Shown: piece by piece, positions 12,471 through 23,700 of the stretch
Position numbering within the stretch: the stretch's first letter is position 1
Layout of the letters: each line of letters begins with the position of its first letter
Origin: Kingdonia uniflora
Taxonomy: Eukaryota > Streptophyta > Magnoliopsida > Ranunculales > Circaeasteraceae
Length of the DNA stretch: 64,000 nt
Direction of reading: 5' to 3'
NCBI GenBank assembly: GCA_014058105.1
Contig: JACGCM010000420.1
Span: 186,001 to 250,000 of the forward strand
The notes under the pieces: generated by a model
What the model was told of the DNA's origin: nothing
The model's database searches: none
What the model saw: only the letters and a program-made list of their open reading frames with translations
Made by a program: the position numbers and the translations under genes

Positions 12471-12838
12471 CAATCGGGGCGATTTCTGCCATTAGAGGTG
12501 AGATTTCAGTTGAGAAAGGGAAGCTTTCTAAACTACTAGAATAGGTTCTGAAAGACCAGAGCTATTTTTTAACAAAAGAGAGTTTCAAAGTAGTTTAGAG
12601 GGAGTTAGCGCCCCGGGTAGTGGTAATCTTTATAGTGCTTTAAAAATAGGATGATGGAAAAAAGGGAGTTTATAGTGCTTTAAAAATAAATCAACAATAG
12701 AGTGTTATACCAAAAATTATATACTGTGATAAACATTGAACTAAATGAACTGTCATATACAAAAAGGAAAAAAAATTATATACTATGATAAACATTGATG
12801 TAACATAACTGTCATATACAAAGATTTGGTCGACAACC

Positions 12839-13612
12839 CTATTTGATTGTCGACAAACCAACAGCAACCATGTCATTAACTCTATACCCCTGACACTTGT
12901 ACTCTTTAAGTAATGCCTTAAAATTCCTTACTCTCACATCAAAATACCTACTCAGTTGTTCTTTCTGGAAACCCAGAGGAATTCCCAGATTTACATGACT
13001 GTAAAAAATAGTAGAAAGTGGAGGTATTGGTGCATCGAACCTTGGAATCAAGCGAACGAAATGGTTGTCCGCCCCCAAACCAAACCACCAATACTTACTA
13101 GTATCCATAACTAGGTTTTGGATCCTCTCCTCATTTGAAGTAGTATTTCTTGAGCGTGCCCAAAACAGCGGTAAGAATGTATATGCTTCAGTGTGGCTAA
13201 TGAATACCACAACCTTCTCATAGTAGGTGGCTAGTAAATGCGCCATATGCTTATAGTCCACATGTTGATGACCATAAGAACACGCCTGCAACAGAATTTT
13301 GTACGCGTTCTCCCCATCCGCAGTGAATTGTATACCCAATGTTTGGCTGAAGATACTCTTCCAGAATGCGGGGTCCTTGCAGAGAAAGGTATTTAATGAT
13401 TTTATTATATCTGGGAATCTTTGTTGGCTCTGGTGCTGAATCGCGGCGGTAACCCTAAAGCCAGAATTGTTATCACTGATTTCGACACCACGAACATCTA
13501 CAAGATACTTCGTCCACGGTTGGAATAAAAGTTCTTGCATCTTCTTCTTCTTAGCCATTTTCTCCCTCCTAGCAATGACAATATTTTCAAGGTTTACCGT
13601 CGTGGAGACCAA
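12839..13612 (-). CDS. OTU-like cysteine protease domain with altered catalytic site (C-terminal part of the MULE gene)
   Basis: Open for 257 codons. Residues 42-60 read GVEISDNNSGFRVTAAIQ, matching the OTU nucleophile block (D-G-N-C-G-F-R) except that Ser replaces Cys at residue 50 and Asn replaces the first Gly. The likely catalytic His is in NHFVRL (His184), with a WWFG strand just before it, as OTU folds show. The segment is continuous in frame with upstream sequence to about 13662, where a stop interrupts it, so the start at 13612 is only the first Met after that stop. OTU enzymes are deubiquitinases; with the Cys lost this copy would not be expected to be active. Family assignment is by motif only. 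Confidence 0.55.
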   Translation of the reverse strand: MVSTTVNLENIVIARREKMAKKKKMQELLFQPWTKYLVDVRGVEISDNNSGFRVTAAIQHQSQQRFPDIIKSLNTFLCKDPAFWKSIFSQTLGIQFTADGENAYKILLQACSYGHQHVDYKHMAHLLATYYEKVVVFISHTEAYTFLPLFWARSRNTTSNEERIQNLVMDTSKYWWFGLGADNHFVRLIPRFDAPIPPLSTIFYSHVNLGIPLGFQKEQLSRYFDVRVRNFKALLKEYKCQGYRVNDMVAVGLSTIK

Positions 13613-13965
13613 GTCCTCTTGATAATCTCCCTTGGGTCTTTGCTGCGCTATTGTGAAGAATCATTCATTATGCTCAAAAAGTTCTTCGAAGGTTGGGTCC
13701 CCCATGTCTCCCATCCCTTCACTTGCGAGTGCCTTCTTCAATGCTTGACGCCAAACCTCCTGCAACAAGTCCTCATATTATAACAGACAGTAATATTGTA
13801 GCAATATTATCGAACTCGACAATATTGGGTATCCATAATTCCAACTACAGTGCCATAATTGTCGAACTCGATAATTATTTATTGTCCAAGTGGAAATATA
13901 TTTTACCAATATTGTAGAATTCGAGAATATGAAGATAGTAATCGTCGAATTCGACAACTATGTCT

Positions 13966-14368
13966 TCAAACCATGCATTAAATAGAGCAATCTCAAATAG
14001 GTACAAGAGTTAGGAATATGTCATACCCATTCATTGTTATCTACTTCTAAAGTCTTCTTCCTCTCTTATGAATTTACTAGTTTCTTATGCTGAAAAATAA
14101 ACTCCAACATTACGATAAATAGACTTGGTAAGTACATGAACATTATCTAAATTGCCGAGTTGGACAATATTTACCATGCACAACTCGAAATAAAATTCCT
14201 AATTGTCGAATTCGACAATACCAATTTCAATAACATAATTTTAAAACCATGCATTACACAGAGCAGTCTCAAATATGAACAAGAGTTAGGAATATGACAT
14301 ACCCATTCACTGTTATTTACTTCTAAAGACTTCATCCTCTCTTCAGCATTAACCAACTTCTGTCGCTG
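13966..14368 (-). repeat. Duplicated coiled-coil exon, copies about 274 bp apart
   Basis: Segments 13966-14094 and 14240-14368 match over about 130 bp. Each encodes KLVN-E-R-K-LEV-N-EW on the minus strand followed by a GTATG donor. The 14.3-kb copy is open (RQKLVNAEERMKSLEVNNSEW); the 14.0-kb copy has a stop in place of the residue after KLVNS. Confidence 0.7.
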
Positions 14369-14642
14369 TAAAAATATCCAACATTAGAATAAACATTGAA
14401 ATCAACATTCCATATAATTCAGAAGGATGGGCGGGGGAGTTTACGTGATGGTTAGTTTCCTCCGTATATCTCGATGCTTCTTTCTTATACTTGGATGTCC
14501 AGATCATTATCTGTTCCAAATACATAAAGGAGATGATCTATATAACTCCAGTTCATTTAAATGTGATTTTGGGTACTACATTTGATTTTGAGCAGTTGAG
14601 CAGGGGTGAACCTATATTGAGCATGAAATCCAAAATGAATAC

Positions 14643-14850
14643 TACATCTGATTTTGAGATAATCAAACACAAACTCGTACACAAAACTCGTACACAAAAT
14701 GAAACTTAAATTCATTATTAGATATTCACTAAATTCGTACATCTGATTTTGGGATAATCAAACACAAACTCGTACACAAAACTCGTACACAAAATGAACC
14801 CCCAAAATAAAACTTAAATTCACTATTATCAATTCACTAAATTCGTAACC
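14643..14850. repeat. Direct repeat of about 94 bp, two copies
   Basis: ACATCTGATTTTGAGATAAT at 14643 recurs at about 14738 with the same following block, itself containing a doubled ACTCGTACACAAA. Within an intron of the MULE gene. Confidence 0.65.
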
Positions 14851-17800
14851 AAAATTAAGTCATAATTCACTATTATCAAACACAAACTCCAATTCACTAA
14901 CTTCAATTAATTTCATTCATTTTTAATGACTTACAAAATCTTCTTTCGCAATCAACTTCTTCTTAATAACCTCATGTGCAGCCAACAAGTCCTCATACTT
15001 CTTTGTTAGGGTTGTGTCTGACACAGGCTGATGTGATTATAACACAACAAGCTGTTCAAGATATGAGCACAAGAACAATATTACCAGACATACAAATAAG
15101 TGACAAATAATCAAACATTATTGAATTTTGGTAAACTCACAGGTGTAACTGCTCCATCAAAAGCGCATTTATCGCTTTTAGTGACTCGATCTCTTTACAC
15201 TGAACACATTGGGGACAAAATAATTACGCGCAGATGCAAGAATGATTAATAGAAGACTATAAGTAATTAGAGGTTAAAGACACTCAACACTATTACCTTT
15301 GTATTAAACTCATTACCTTTTTATTAAACTCAACAGATAAGCTTTGATTACAGTCTTCAAGGCCAAATTTTTGCCTTAGCTCTGCTTCCAAACTTGTATT
15401 TTTTTCCTCCAAATTTTTGCACTCCAATATCTACAAACATAAATTAGACAAGGAAAATCAGGATTTTTACAAAAACAAACAATGGATGCGATAATGACAT
15501 CTGCCTAAGACCTTACTTTCGCATCTAACTGCCTTGGAAGATCTGCGAAGTCTAGTGCACATTGCTCGTCAACTACACGCTTTAGTTCAATCTCCGCCTT
15601 CATTTGTTCAATGGTTTCTTTAAGCAGATCACATTCACTTGTCTGAGGTTAAATTGACATAAAACATTTAGATTAGTTTATGTGTTTTTGTCGAAATCGA
15701 CAATAATATTATGTAATTGTCGAGTTCGACAATAATATATATATGACAGTTTTCAGAAGAACTGTGAAATTTGTCGAATTTGACAATTTACCTTTGTTCA
15801 CTTACACGTACACTGTAATAGTTATCGAATTCGACAATTACTTATACTAATAACTATAGATAAAAACACACATTATGCACAACTAAAGATAGGTATGACT
15901 GACCTTCTATTTGAGGGCCTCTCTTAGATTAATATTGGCTTCAGACTCCTCTTTATCCTCCTTGAGCTTCTGAAGCTAGTCATTTAGTGCTGTGATTTAC
16001 TGGTCATTTAGGTTTATATTTGGAGATCGACTAGAGTGCTCATGATGCTACAAGTTAATAGAATATTAGACAATAGTCTTTTTGATTTGAATAGAATAGA
16101 AGGCAAGTGAGATAAAAAATGGTTGTAATATGTACTAACTGATGCATCATATTGATCAGCAACATCGTGAGAATGGTGCACAGGGGTGTCACCATGCTCA
16201 TTAACAGTGGCTTCCTTTCTTTGATGAACTCCAGCATCATCATCTGCAGCCAGGTCAACAACAATGGGACAGATCCTAGTCCATGAGACGGAGGCAAACC
16301 ACTCCAAGTATCCCTCCGTATATACTAGAGGCCCCTCTCGTACCCTCCGCCCCCTATCCGCCTTCTTCAAAACAAAATCCTTCCACTTTTGGCCAGAAAA
16401 GCAATCAACCAACTCATACTTAGGGTTGAATTTTCTCGGGCTTTCAGCGCTCCATAGGTTCGAAATCTCTGTGATCAGTCCCTTTCCAGGGATGCATTGT
16501 TCCCGATTGAACTGCCGCACAACCCTATTTGGGTAGTAGGGTTAAACATGATCTGGAGAAGCTAATACACCATAAAAGAACGTGAACTCCTTGAACACAT
16601 GTGCGAAATCCCTTTTATTTCTGTATGGGTCCCAAACAACCTACATGAAAAATGAATGAAATGTATTATGACACCATTAAGTTGAACAATTTTTCCAGTA
16701 GTCCTGTGAAGGATTTAATCAAATTGTCGAATTCGACAATATAGTAGTGGACTTGTATTTTATCAAATGCATTATTGTCGAAATCGACAATTTCTCAAGT
16801 GTCATTGAGTTATGCTTATATATTGTCGAATTCGACAATATGATATGTACAATAGTAGATTTCTTAATAGTATTTTTCATTTTGACAATTTTATAGCAGT
16901 GTAATCTACGTACTCTATGTCAAATGTCATACAGTGTAGCAAGTTAATGAACTTACATCCTCTAGTTTGTACTTGTCCAATGCCTCCCTAAACATGAGAA
17001 AAGCTGGAGCAGGGTATCTATCCGTAACAGATGCGTCCCATTTTCAACAAGTGCAGTGCTCATATGCGTCGGAGTCCATCTCCTTGGGGGTCCCAACAAG
17101 TTTTGGGAAATGTGCAAAGATCCAGGACTACATAGATAATGAGAAACAAAATAAAATTAGTCAAGAGGTTGAAGGCATATGTTAAAACAGTTACAGAAAT
17201 GAGTATGGATTCACCTCGAGCAGCGTGGTACAGCATGTAACTTGCCTCCCATCATCTCGAGATGCTGTACCCAAATTGTAATACATGTGGGCCAGAACTG
17301 CTGATCCCCATGACCACTTCTTCGCAACCTTGTCCTTGGCAAACAGGTCAAGGTACCGTGCGCTGACATCTGTGCCCTTCTTCGTAGGAAATAGAAAATA
17401 GCCACAGACATAGAGCATATAAGCACGGGCAACAGACTTGGTTGTTAACCCCTTCTTCTTCTTTGCAGCTGTAGCGGTACCGTCACTGAGAACCTTCCCC
17501 AACTTGTAGGCATAGTGATCTCTCAGTTTCTTCAGTGACAATGAATTTCCAGCACCCCCAATTTTCAAAGCCTTGAATGCTTTTAAACCTTGCAGGAGGT
17601 TGTTCTAAAAAATCTCCACAAGCGCAGGGAATCCCCAGCTGCCGGCAATGACAGTGGCATCCCCATCTGCACGCAACCCAACCAATTGCTCCACGTCATC
17701 CAAAGTTGGAGTCATCTCGCCCCATTTGAAGTGGAAACTGTTTGTTTCCGGTTGCCAACGTTCCACAAAAGTAGAAATCAACGCAGAGTTGTAAGAGTTG

Positions 17801-19149
17801 TAGGATATAGCCCCAATCCTATCCAAACCCTTCAACTTAACATAATTTTGGACCGTTTGTGGTTCCTTTGTAAGGTCCCACGTAGGCGGGTGATGGTGAA
17901 CACGCAGCGGAAGCTTCTCCTAAACAATAATGGCAATTATGTAAACAAAATATGACTAATAGGAATAACAAAACATAATTAATTAAGGGATTCCATTAAA
18001 CAATATACCTGCCCTAGAGCGATCGACCTCGCTCTATGGAATCTGATGCTTCTTAATAAGCTTCTATCACTAGGGCTTACGTCTTCATTGCTTGTAGCCC
18101 CCTCGCTTTCGGAATACCCCCAATAATAAGAATATTCACATCTGAATCAGGGGAAACATTTGGGAGCGGGGGTTGAGCTCCCAAAGCGGCTTGGGCAGAC
18201 TCTGTATCAAATTCAGAACCCTTGAGCAGAGGTACTGGTTCACTAATATCCTCATTAGCAGATTCAACGGCGTTAGGAGGGACGACTGTGGTTGGGTCAA
18301 TAGTATTTTTTTTTCTCTTATAGGTAACTAAATCTCCTTCTCTGGCCAACTCGTTTTTTCTTCTATTCGAAGCGGTTATAGGCACTTTGTCATTGATTGT
18401 TTACCTGTACACAATTTATTGTTCAAAGTATCAGTATAATTGCATATGCTAATTGTTGATTTCGAGAATATTATATAAACAAAAGGGCAAGTGCACTTGA
18501 AAATTGTCAATTTCGACAATTTCGACTCCATTTTAACAAGTCCAAGTCAACAATGTTATTGTCGAAATCAAAAATTTGGACTTATCAAATGGAGTCATGT
18601 TAATAGCACAAATCTACCATAAAATACTCGAATTCAACAATTTCATAGTGGTTGGAGATATTGATATGAAATATTGTTGAAATCGACAATTTACCAAGTT
18701 CAATATTAGTTATGTTTATATAATATTGTCGAATTCGGCAATATTATATGTAGAATAGGAGATTGTAGTTATGCTTATATGTTTACATGTCCAATATTAT
18801 CGAAATCGAGAATCATGCATTATAATATCGCAATTGAAGCTATTTAGGTTTAACATTGTCGAATTTCACGATATATTATACCCATGTAGAATAGCAGATT
18901 GTATTTGTGTTTTTTGGGACATGTCTAATATTCTCGAAATCAAGAATCATGCAGTATTGTATTGCAATTTCAGTAATTTAGGTTTAACATTGTCCAATTT
19001 CACGATATTAACAGAATGGGAATTGAATTACCTTGAAGTAGACACCAATCCTTCATTTCCTCTAAACAATGTCTTTGAATCCCCTCCTTGAAGTAATTAC
19101 CTTCTCAACCCAAAATGGAAAATCAAACAAAATGACAGTCTCAAATTAC

Positions 19150-19365
19150 GAGACAGTGAGAGAGAGAGAACGTGAGAGAGAAACCACAAACTGTTCGTGA
19201 GAGGAGACAGTGCTTGTGAGAAGACACGGTGTGAGTGAGAGAGAGTGAAACTGTTTGCGAGAGTAAGAGAGACAGAGTGAGTGAGAGAGACGTTTGGAGG
19301 GAAATGGTTTGCTTGCAGAGAGAAAGAGTGAAAGTGTGTAAGAGAGAGAGAGAGAGTGGGGAGAC
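19150..19365. repeat. GA-rich microsatellite inside the right TIR
   Basis: Runs of GAGAGA and GTGAGAGA. The apparent minus-strand open frames across it are low-complexity shadows. Confidence 0.75.
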
Positions 19366-19453
19366 ACAACATTAATGTGAGACTTGACTCGTAATTTGAA
19401 AAGAGAGGGAAACGTCTGCCAGTTACAGGAGAAGGGAATAGAGAGGGAGAGAT

Positions 19454-19602
19454 AGTGGGGCAGGTAGGACCCCCTAATTATCCACCTCATTTCCCTTATA
19501 GGAAATGCCAATTTTGAGAGCCACTCATCTGATAGAGATGAGTGGTTGTGGTTGAGTGAGTCTTTAGTGTTTGAGACTTGAGTGTCTCTAAATCCTTCCC
19601 CT
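19454..19602 (-). repeat. Right terminal inverted repeat of the MULE
   Basis: Inverse of 12127-12273, followed by the TSD copy TTTTTATGA at 19603-19611. Confidence 0.85.
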
Positions 19603-19611
19603 TTTTTATGA

Positions 19612-20186
19612 TGACGTTCAAGTCCCAACTTTTTAATTATAATAAGGGTTGTGTGGAGACTTGGTGAATGTTTACTCTAAGAATTGGTTGACATTGAGGT
19701 ACATTTGATCAAACAACTGCTCTGGCAAAATTGAGGTTGGTGATCAGGAAAGATGGTTATCTAGTTAAAGAAGAAATCACCAATGCTGGATTCTAATCAG
19801 ATGGAATGAGATTTAACCACGTCTGAATTTCTATTTAGTTTAAGGGTTGTTTTAAGGAGTCCCCAATGAGGGGTATATTGGTCTTTGAAAATTGAAGGTG
19901 AACGTTGATGACGATAGACCGTGAACTGAGGTACGTAAGACTCCACATTTTTAAATAGAGGAGTGACCGAATTAAACCTATTATGTGCATGTCAGTATGA
20001 GTGAGGTGGAGGTTGTGGTGGTGATGTGTGTGTGTGTGAATGTGAGTGGGCGGAGAGAGTAACTTTAAATGATCAGACTAATTCTTTTCTATGTGATTGG
20101 CCGATGTAATCTGACAAGTGAGTGATGTAACAAGTGTGCCCAGTACCAAAGGCGATGTTTAACTTTAAAATTTTTGGCATGAGAGT
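19612..20186. other. Spacer between the MULE and the first Gypsy element
   Basis: No gene recognised. A short TG repeat lies near 20020-20040. The last five bases (20182-20186, AGAGT) are the left target duplication of the Gypsy element. Confidence 0.5.
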
Positions 20187-20654
20187 TGTAGTAGCATATT
20201 TCCCAGGTTCGACAAGGATAAGCCAACATAACATAGTCGAAGACAACCCAGCATTCAAGAAGATGCACGTCTACAATCACAAGTTCTCGACCTACTAAAA
20301 CTAGCCGCTGTGCGTGGTCAAAAAAGAGCCGTTGGATATCCGCAAAGTTTGCCCACTACCCCCGAAATATGAAATCGTTTTTCCTTTTGTAAACTACCTG
20401 TTATTTCACAGGCAGAGAATAGGTTATTCAGATCCGCAACTTTACTATTCATTCTTCCTTACGGTACAATCACACAACAAACTATAATAACTAGCAACCT
20501 ATTGGATTTTACATCAAAATCCTCCTCGAGGTCGTAGTTTTTCTCAACCTTTACTGAGTTTCCACGTAAAATCTTATTCGTTTAAGCTTATTATTGCACC
20601 ATCCTTATTAAACGTATTGGCGAAGATTATTCTCCCGAAAAACACGCCATTACA
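20187..20654 (+). repeat. 5' LTR of Gypsy copy 1
   Basis: Runs TGTAGTAGCAT...GCCATTACA, 468 bp, matching 45210-45673. The TATAAATATA present in the 3' LTR at 45421 is missing at the equivalent place here (CTGTTATTTCACAGGCAG), so this LTR has probably lost its promoter. Confidence 0.88.
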
Positions 20655-20672
20655 ATTAGCGCCGTCTGTAGG
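20655..20672 (+). other. Primer binding site of Gypsy copy 1
   Basis: ATTAGCGCCGTCTGTAGG directly follows the LTR. Plant Gypsy elements carry (A)TTGGCGCC-type primer sites here; copy 2 has ATTGGCGTCGTCTGTGG in the equivalent place. Confidence 0.7.
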
Positions 20673-20714
20673 AATACCACACTTTTCTTTACCACTGTGA
20701 TCTAAGACAATTCA

Positions 20715-23700
20715 ATGATAAACATGAATCTCCAAAGTGCCTCCACTACGTTGAGGAACCACGAGATCAATCCAATACCGGAAACAGTCGATCTGCACAG
20801 TGCAGTCAATCTACACAGTGCAGTTATCGAACTTCATAAACAAATGGAGTCTGACCGAGTCCAAAGACTTGAAGATCAGCAAATCCATGCCTAGGCTCTT
20901 CAAGTTGAGAGAGGCGAAAGGAGAAAGGCCTTGGACCAACAAAGCCGGACACATCAGAAAGAAATAGGGAATTTACGAAGAACTCAGGATTGGCTCACTG
21001 GTCGACAAACCTTGCCTCATCAGGCCCAAAGTGATCATCTCTTTAGGGCAACCTAAAGAGATAACCATCCAAGAGAAGATCGAGTACGAACTTCTCGATC
21101 CAGATCCAGAAATCCAGACAAGGTTTCTTGACATTTCGGACTTACATCCTCAGTATTGACAACCCAAGGAAATCGACGTACGCGTAATCAAACCCCACCG
21201 CTACCGGCAAGATAACCTATCAGAGACCGATTGGGGCCTGAAGGACAGTGAGACTTTGATCCACAGGTTACAACCGTACCAATTCCTCCGCCACAATTCA
21301 TTACCTTAGACGACCTAAACAATAGAATCCAAGCCATAAACTCTGACATCGCAGGTCGAAGGTCTGCTCTCGATAGAATCAAAACAAATCACATTTCTCC
21401 TTGTCTCGAAGTCTTGCCCATTCCGGATAATTTCCACATGCCAAAATTTATTCAGTATGCAGGCCTTACTGACCCTCTCACCCAAGTCCGACACTTCAAA
21501 GCCGCAGTTGGATTGTACTCCAAACTCGACCACATGCTGTACAAATTATTCAACATGAGCCTGAAAGAGGAACCGCTCAAATGGTTCCATACTATCCCCG
21601 AAGGCTCCATCACTACATTCAGCTAGTTGCAGCGTCTCTTCGAGTCGAATTATGCTCATGCTAAGGAGCGAGAGATAACCGTGGATTCTTTGTTCTTTTT
21701 CGAGAAGGGTGTGAAAAAAACACTAACAAGTTTTTACAAGAGATTTTTACAGGAAACACAAAAAATTGGGAACTCAGATCCCAAGATTATCGTTCCAGCA
21801 TTCACTTCAGCTCTGCTTATTGACTCCAAAGTTTGGGAAAAACTTATCTTGCACAAGCCCAGAACGGTGACAAAGATGATTGATGTTGTTAATAACTACA
21901 TCGAATTAGAACGATCCAAGAAGGATAAGATGAAAAACTCCTCTGTCATCTATTCTCGTGAAACATTTTCATCTCCGCCCCAAAAATTAACCAATACCGA
22001 AGCACCCACGCAACGCGGAAGAAACACTGACAACGCTAGAAGAAGAGACGGAAGGCCAGACAGACCCATCCCAGTTCTACCTCCAATGACAACAACTCTC
22101 TTCGCTATCTTACCAACGATATAGGGAGATGAGTTATATCGGGCAGCACAAGCAATTCCTGATATCCCCAACAAACATTTATGTCAATATCACAACGTGC
22201 GTAGTCATGAAACTGACAACTTCTACACTCTCATTCGAATTTTTCATCGCATTTTATTAGCCGAAAGACTTCATAATTATGTAGTTAACATTCAAAAGTT
22301 CCTCGAAGAAGAAACTAAAAACAAAGGCGTTGATCAAGAGCAAGGCCAATGGCAAGCTCGCCATCTTCACATGATCGAGATTGAGAAAGGAAAGAAAAGA
22401 AAACAGGACGATCGAATTACATCTTGTTGCAAAATGACATCCTTAGACAAATCAGCAAAACTTCTCCCCAACTCAAGCAAATCAAAGCGTCTGTATCATA
22501 TTACATTCAAGGACTGTGACATCAGCCATGTCAAGTACCCTCATGATGATCTTCTGGTCATTATGCTCAGAGTAGGACAAGACTAAATGCGCTACAGATG
22601 TTCTGTTCAGAAGGGCAATTGAAGTTCTGGGACTCAAAGACTCAGTGAAAGCTTCGACAACCACCATCACAGGTTTCAACGGTTTAATAGAATCGGCTAC
22701 AGGAAAAATCACCCTGCCAATTCAAACGGGATCCGAAACCACTTTCGTTAAATTCATAGTCATCAATGCTGAGTCCAAGTATTTGAGAATTTTAGGGCGG
22801 AGTTGGCAACATTCGATCAAGGCAGTACCTTCGACATATATCTGGCATTAAGATTTCCAATAGATCACAGTCTACAAAATCAAAGGCAACCAAGCAGTTG
22901 CACGTATGTGCGAGAATACCACAACTAACTCTCACACGACGAAACTTCTAAAGGCATAGCAACTACAGCAAGAAGCACAACCCACATTCGAGCAATATGA
23001 TACTGAGGTAGTAGATTCCATTGAACTCGATGGGCCCGCCGCAATACCTTCATCGGCTCCAAGATGTTATCCGACGAAAAAGAAACCATGATTTAACTCC
23101 TGAAGAAAAACGTCGACATCTTTGCATGGTCTTTCCAAGAGATGCCCGACATCGATCCCTCGATCGCATGTCACAAGCTCAATCTCCTTCCAGACAGCAA
23201 AACAGTTGTACAGAAGTGTCACAATCTAGCTTCCCCCTTTCGCGAAGCCGTTAATAAAGAAATTGATAAACTCCTTTGTGTAGGATTTATTCGAGAAGCA
23301 AAATATCTAAAATGTGGTGGTCCCAAAAAATAATGGGAAAATTAGAGTTTGTGTCGACAACTCCTCAAGATAACTTTCGTCAAGATAGTAACGGTCCCAA
23401 CAAGTTTACACCTAAAGATAATTTTCCTCTGCCACTGATCCCACAACTCCTCGACTTTATAGCAGGGCACAAACTTCTTTCAATGATGGATGCAGCCTCG
23501 GGTTACAATCAGGTTCCTCTCGTCGAAGAAGATCAGGAAAAGATAACTTTTATCACATAAAGAGGTTTTTACTGTTACACAGTGATGCCTTTTTGATTAA
23601 AGAATGAAGGAGTCACTTACCAACGGCTTGTCACTAAAATGTTCAAAGATCATTTAGGTAAAATCATGGAGATATACATCAATGATATGATCTGCAAAAG

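Larger units (their letters stand above)
12839..18385 (-). pseudogene. MULE-borne PMD - coiled coil - OTU-like gene, mildly decayed
   Basis: One long minus-strand transcription unit. An acidic N-terminal exon (18385-18002, with a frameshift near 18080 before DVSPSDRSLLRS) leads into the plant mobile domain: about 17919-17216 (ISTFVERWQPETNSFHFKWG, MTPTLDDVEQLVGL, KKWSWGSAVLAHMYYNLG), 17133-16955, and 16640-16140 (RVVRQFNREQCIP, GYLEWFASVSW). Then follow short coiled-coil exons (near 15960-15905, 15640-15510, 15425-15315, 15195-15130, 15045-14940, 14370-14300) and the OTU-like part (13770-12839). Single in-frame stops occur (for example between EHCTC and KWDAS, and after FEELFEHNE near 13663), so it is probably no longer intact. 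PMD proteins are known as both retained nuclear proteins and TE-encoded proteins; their role in transposition is unknown. Exon limits are approximate. Confidence 0.7.
13795..18870. repeat. Dispersed palindrome family, core GTCGAATTCGAC (about 17 copies)
   Basis: Imperfect palindromes of the form ATTGTCGAATTCGACAAT recur in the introns and flanks of the MULE gene, near 13805, 13859, 13944, 14205, 15688, 15717, 15770, 15822, 16722, 16773, 16820, 18505, 18556, 18685, 18724, 18796 and 18856. Variants change the centre (GAAATC, GAGTTC) but keep both arms. I did not see this family in the exons, the TIRs or the rest of the window at comparable density. Confidence 0.75.
12127..19602. mobile_element. 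Mutator-like element (MULE) with long TIRs carrying a PMD/OTU gene
   Basis: About 7.5 kb, bounded by inverted repeats of roughly 148 bp (12127-12273 and 19454-19602) and flanked by a 9-10 bp duplication (TTTTTATGA). Long TIRs plus that TSD length place it in the Mutator superfamily. The interior holds a minus-strand multi-exon gene with an N-terminal plant mobile domain, a coiled-coil middle and an OTU-like C-terminus. I found no MURA-type transposase, so it appears non-autonomous. CT/GA microsatellites adjoin both TIRs. It lies within intron 2 of the eL28 gene. Confidence 0.8.

Noticed and set aside
12216..12539. Open frame rich in Ser/His/Leu near the left MULE end
   Set aside because: It is a translation of TIR plus CT/CA microsatellite; the mirrored TIR gives equivalent spurious frames at 19097-19628.
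13795..18870. Could the regular palindromes be a CRISPR-like array?
   Set aside because: Spacing is irregular (tens to thousands of bases), repeats are palindromic and variable, the sequence is eukaryotic, and no cas-like genes are present.
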